From Pseudomonas sp. (GTDB lineage: Bacteria > Pseudomonadota > Gammaproteobacteria > Pseudomonadales > Pseudomonadaceae): a stretch of DNA of 26,055 nucleotides. This document shows positions 23,055-26,055 of this stretch, one piece after another; the first letter of the stretch is position 1; every line of letters begins with the position of its first letter. The position numbers were made by a program, and so were the translations under genes. The notes under the pieces are model-generated. The model had not been told where the DNA came from, searched no databases, and worked only from the letters and a program-made list of their open reading frames with translations. The stretch spans positions 1 through 26,055 of the forward strand of contig NZ_JASLAW010000154.1 of assembly GCF_030147005.1 (NCBI RefSeq). Reading direction: 5' to 3'.

Positions 23055-23126
23055 TATCTACGTAGTGCACTGCTCTGAGACGCGCTCAGTAGGATTTCCC
23101 GATCTTTACAGTCTCGGGTTGTCCTT

Positions 23127-26006
23127 ATGCCTCCACTCCTTCATCAAAACACTCCAACGTTAATGGCGACCGATCCCCGCGGGCTGGCTGTGCGCACGGT
23201 CGCTTATCACCGGCCGACGGCTCAAGTCGTGGTCGAGGCGCGTATCAGCCGTCAAGTGTTCAGCTCAGCAGGTTTCGTCCTGGAGCAGTACGGGCCACGT
23301 CAGTCGATGGCAAGTGGCTCGGCAGGGGCGAAAAAAGCTTGTCGTGTGATGGTCTACAGCCTGAGTGGTCAGTCAATCTACAGCGATAGCCCGGATGAGG
23401 GCTGGCGGTTGACCTTACTAGGCGTCGCAGGTCAATGGGTGCACCGCTGGGACGGTCGCGGCACGCATCGTAAGTGTGAATATGATGCTTCGATGCGGCC
23501 CTTGGCGGTGTTTGAACACGCGGCGGATGACTTATCCGAATGTTGTGTCGAGAGGCTGGAATACGCAGGTGGTTCAACTGCTGAGGCTGTGAATAATCGT
23601 TGCGGTCGATTGGTGTTGCATGACGGGCATTGCACCAGGACGCGCTTTGAGCAGTATGACTTGCAGGGTCATGTCGTGAGGCAGGGCCGGCGCTTTCTTC
23701 GGGACATTGCGACGGTGAACTGGCCATTGCAGCCCGCACGACGAGAAGCTTTATTGCAGGATGAAGAGTTCGTGACGTCCTGGCACTTCAGTGCACTAGG
23801 GGAAGAACTTCAGCAGGTAGATGCAAAACGCAATGTGAAGGACAGTCGTTATGGAAGCACTGGTGAGCTATTGGAGGTCGGTATTACCTTGGCAGGCGGC
23901 ATTCGTCAGGTCATCGCGGATGGGGCCGTCTACAACGCCAGTGGTCAGATAACGGCGCAACGTGCCAGCAACGGCGTGGTAAGCGAGTGGAGTTATGACG
24001 CACGCAGCCAGCGTCTGGAGCGATTGTCGTCGTATCGCAACGGGGCGAAGAAAGAGCTTTTGCAAGATCTGACATACACCTACGACCACGTCGGCAATAT
24101 CATCCAGGTCGCCGATGCAGCCCAACCTATCCAGTGGTCAAGCAACGCTCAGGTCGCGGCTGTCAGCCGCTATGAATACGACACCTTATATCAACTGGTC
24201 CGGGCCAGCGGGCGCGAGAATGCGCAGAATACCGGTGGGCCGGCGCTGCCGATGCGGGCGGCATTCGGCGTCGCAGACGATAGCCTGTGGCGCAACTACA
24301 CCCGGACTTATACCTACGACGCTGATGGCAACCTGGAGAAGCTGCAGCACGTGCCCAGCAGCGGGAGCGGTTACACGCGAACGATGAACGTGGCGAGTTT
24401 CGGAAACCAGAGTCTGCCCAGTACACACCCAGCCCTTGAGCCCCCGGGGTTGGGCAAGGGTTTTGATCTCAATGGCAACCAGCAGCAACTCGGGCGTGGA
24501 CAGACTCTAAACTGGGATGTGTCTAACCGGCTGGTCAGTGTTGCTCTGGTGGCCCGCGACGATGCAGCCAATGACGAAGAGCTGTATGGCTATGATGCTG
24601 GCGGCCAGCGAGTGATAAAAAGTAGCCTGACCCAGGCGCGTGCGCTCACTCATCGCGCAGAGGTGCGCTATCTGCCGGGGCTGGAGGTACGGCGCGACAG
24701 CGCCAGTGGAGAATGGCTGAATGTCTTGAATATTGAATTCGGTCGCTACAGCGTGCGAATACTTCAATGGGAAAAAGGACGTCCTTCTGGTCTTGAGAAC
24801 AATTGCGTTCGATACAACCTGTCGGACCACTTGGGCAACAGCACCTTGGAGCTGGATGAAAAGGTGCGACTGATCAGTCAAGAAAGTTACTACCCGTTTG
24901 GCGGCACTGCCTGTTGGGCGGCGAGAAGTGCCGTTGAGGCCAGTTACAAAATTCAACGCTACGGTGGCAAGGAGCGCGACGCTACTGGGCTGTATTACTA
25001 CGGATTGCGTTATTACGCCCCCTGGTTGCAACGTTGGATCAGCCCGGACCCGGCGGGGGTGCTAGACGGACTGAATCAATATGTGATGGTTCATAACAAC
25101 CCTATGAGCAGGGTTGACCGTCAAGGGATGATTACATCGCTGCCCACGGACTGGAGTTCGGCAGGTGGTGGTCGGTTTCCAAATTTTGGATTTGATTTGC
25201 TCAGAGGGGTTGGGCAGGGGATGGTGCTTGGCTCGCTTGCTGCGTCGGGGGCGTATCTGACGGGCCTCGCGGGGGGTACGAATACGTTTGGCACATTCGT
25301 GGTGGGCGGTGTGGGTGTCGCGGCGGTACGAGCCGTTTCGGAGGAACTCACCCATTCAGGTTGGGTGGGGTCGCCCTCTTATAGAAAGTTCGTAGCGGGT
25401 GCGCAGGCAGCTTCTGGTCTGTTGAATGCAGCGTATGCCGCGATGAACGATCCTGCTAACGCCACAGAATTAAGACAGCTTAATGAATTGTTTTTTTTGG
25501 GCGCGCAGCAAGGCGCGAGTCATCTGCGGGAAACCATGTCGGCGGTTAACTATTTCCATGGCAATTTAAACAGGATAAGTGTCATGGAACACTATCAGGG
25601 CAGAAGCAGCGTCCAGGCTGTTACTGCCAGAAATACATTGGATTCCGGCAGGCTGACAACGACAGGTTTAAAGCGACTGATGTATTTTCAGCGAAGTTTT
25701 CTGGAACGCTCTTCTGTAGAAGAAATTGCCCATACTTTCATTCATGAAGTAACGCACAGTGCGCTGGACACTCACGATGAGGGCGGCAGTGCGGCCACCG
25801 AGATGACGCTGCCGGCCTTCTTGAATGAGCTGCACGCAAAGGGCATTTCAATGGACCTGAATGCCGAGGTCAACGCTCACTATTTTTCCTTGTTGGGCGC
25901 ATTGCACCTCAATAAAACCGATTACGGGAGTATCAGTTTTTTTGTGTTCGGGCTGGTTAGGGCCTGCCGTCAGGCAGGCCGTTGTTTTACCAGCTCGGTC
26001 TGGTAA
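23127..26006 (+). CDS. RHS/TccC-like protein with C-terminal HExxH metallopeptidase-type toxin cargo
   Basis: Stand-alone RHS protein of 959 aa. The N-terminus (LHQNTPTLMATDPRGLAVR) and LQDLTYTYDHVGNIIQVAD, YEYDTLYQLVRASGRE match the TccC type (C component of Tc toxins) rather than T6SS RHS proteins; no PAAR or VgrG part is present. The RHS core closes with SPDPAGVLDGLNQYVMVHNNP and RVDRQGM, placing autoproteolysis near residue 667. The cargo (about 668-959) has a glycine-rich hydrophobic stretch (about 690-735) and HEVTH (His873, Glu874, His877) followed by DTHD (Asp884), suggestive of an aspzincin-like zinc peptidase. Cargo codon use shifts to rarer triplets (TTA, AGA, ATA), as in exchangeable toxin tips. 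No clear Shine-Dalgarno is seen. The last 15 or so codons cross a hairpin and may be frameshifted. No immunity gene is visible before the window ends. Confidence 0.85.
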   Translation: MPPLLHQNTPTLMATDPRGLAVRTVAYHRPTAQVVVEARISRQVFSSAGFVLEQYGPRQSMASGSAGAKKACRVMVYSLSGQSIYSDSPDEGWRLTLLGVAGQWVHRWDGRGTHRKCEYDASMRPLAVFEHAADDLSECCVERLEYAGGSTAEAVNNRCGRLVLHDGHCTRTRFEQYDLQGHVVRQGRRFLRDIATVNWPLQPARREALLQDEEFVTSWHFSALGEELQQVDAKRNVKDSRYGSTGELLEVGITLAGGIRQVIADGAVYNASGQITAQRASNGVVSEWSYDARSQRLERLSSYRNGAKKELLQDLTYTYDHVGNIIQVADAAQPIQWSSNAQVAAVSRYEYDTLYQLVRASGRENAQNTGGPALPMRAAFGVADDSLWRNYTRTYTYDADGNLEKLQHVPSSGSGYTRTMNVASFGNQSLPSTHPALEPPGLGKGFDLNGNQQQLGRGQTLNWDVSNRLVSVALVARDDAANDEELYGYDAGGQRVIKSSLTQARALTHRAEVRYLPGLEVRRDSASGEWLNVLNIEFGRYSVRILQWEKGRPSGLENNCVRYNLSDHLGNSTLELDEKVRLISQESYYPFGGTACWAARSAVEASYKIQRYGGKERDATGLYYYGLRYYAPWLQRWISPDPAGVLDGLNQYVMVHNNPMSRVDRQGMITSLPTDWSSAGGGRFPNFGFDLLRGVGQGMVLGSLAASGAYLTGLAGGTNTFGTFVVGGVGVAAVRAVSEELTHSGWVGSPSYRKFVAGAQAASGLLNAAYAAMNDPANATELRQLNELFFLGAQQGASHLRETMSAVNYFHGNLNRISVMEHYQGRSSVQAVTARNTLDSGRLTTTGLKRLMYFQRSFLERSSVEEIAHTFIHEVTHSALDTHDEGGSAATEMTLPAFLNELHAKGISMDLNAEVNAHYFSLLGALHLNKTDYGSISFFVFGLVRACRQAGRCFTSSVW
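25961..25988. terminator. Terminator-like hairpin inside the annotated 3' end of the RHS gene
   Basis: GGCCTGCC-GTCA-GGCAGGCC is a perfect 8-bp stem with a four-base loop, followed by GTTGTTTT. It starts one base after a TAG (25958-25960) in another frame and precedes the possible convergent gene, as a shared terminator would. Confidence 0.65.
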
Positions 26007-26055
26007 ATCGGTCTCCGTACAGGATCGCAAATTGATTCATTGCCACTTTCCAGTC
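25987..26055 (-). CDS. Possible 3' end of a convergent gene (partial)
   Basis: On the minus strand an open frame enters from beyond the window and ends at a TAA (25989-25987) after 22 codons, ending NQFAILYGDRFTRPSW. It is read as possible coding only because the composition is protein-like and a terminator hairpin stands immediately after its stop. A stop-free run of this length is easily found by chance, and the product cannot be named. Confidence 0.25.
   Translation of the reverse strand, partial: DWKVAMNQFAILYGDRFTRPSW

Noticed and set aside
23127..26006. T6SS-delivered RHS effector with cognate immunity gene
   Set aside because: The N-terminus is TccC-like with no PAAR or VgrG linkage, and nothing after the stop in the remaining 49 bases can be called an immunity gene.

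Overview
The window looks like chromosomal backbone of a Pseudomonas of the P. fluorescens group. It has high GC with G/C-rich third positions, REP/REPIN-type intergenic palindromes, and a gene order (qor, hemF, aroE, SulP transporter, choline-sulfate genes, trpA, trpB, trpI, DUF1161) that I recall from the origin-proximal region of P. aeruginosa and P. putida. The synteny and species-group statements come from memory and no search was run. About 24 complete genes and one possible partial gene are supported. I saw no tRNA, rRNA, IS element, CRISPR array or gene-free stretch over 300 bases.

Layout. 1-3013: quinone oxidoreductase (minus), divergent from a tight hemF-aroE pair (heme and shikimate pathways). 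3041-7310: minus-strand block of SulP anion transporter, choline-binding protein ChoX and choline sulfatase BetC. A divergent LysR regulator (7414-8364) has a perfect palindrome over its own start codon. Together these genes import and hydrolyse choline-O-sulfate. 8395-13154: small DOPA-dioxygenase-family protein, then a DeLey-Doudoroff D-galactonate module (dgoK, dgoA, dgoD, dgoT) behind a recognisable promoter in an AT-rich spacer, with no regulator gene of its own. 13369-15030: a berberine-bridge-type flavoprotein oxidase, convergent with dgoT, that keeps both flavin-attachment residues. This dgo/oxidase block sits between the choline-sulfate genes and trp and looks like accessory cargo.

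15197-18239: tryptophan synthase trpB-trpA (1-nt overlap), divergently controlled by TrpI. A TGTGAG-N5-CTGACA dyad abuts the trpI start and a plausible trpB promoter is present. 18236-21432: small stress-type and envelope genes (DUF883 membrane-anchored protein, dodecin, two DUF1161 secreted paralogs, luciferase-like monooxygenase, OsmC-like peroxidase). 21433-23054: two divergent lipoprotein genes, one a predicted zinc aminopeptidase.

23127-26006: a stand-alone RHS/TccC-like protein with a variable C-terminal cargo carrying HEVTH and a downstream THD, read here as an aspzincin-like metallopeptidase toxin. Its reading frame runs through a terminator-like hairpin near the window edge. An alternative-frame stop lies directly before that hairpin, and a possible convergent gene begins just after it. 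Either the annotated C-terminus is frameshifted or the two genes overlap tail to tail.
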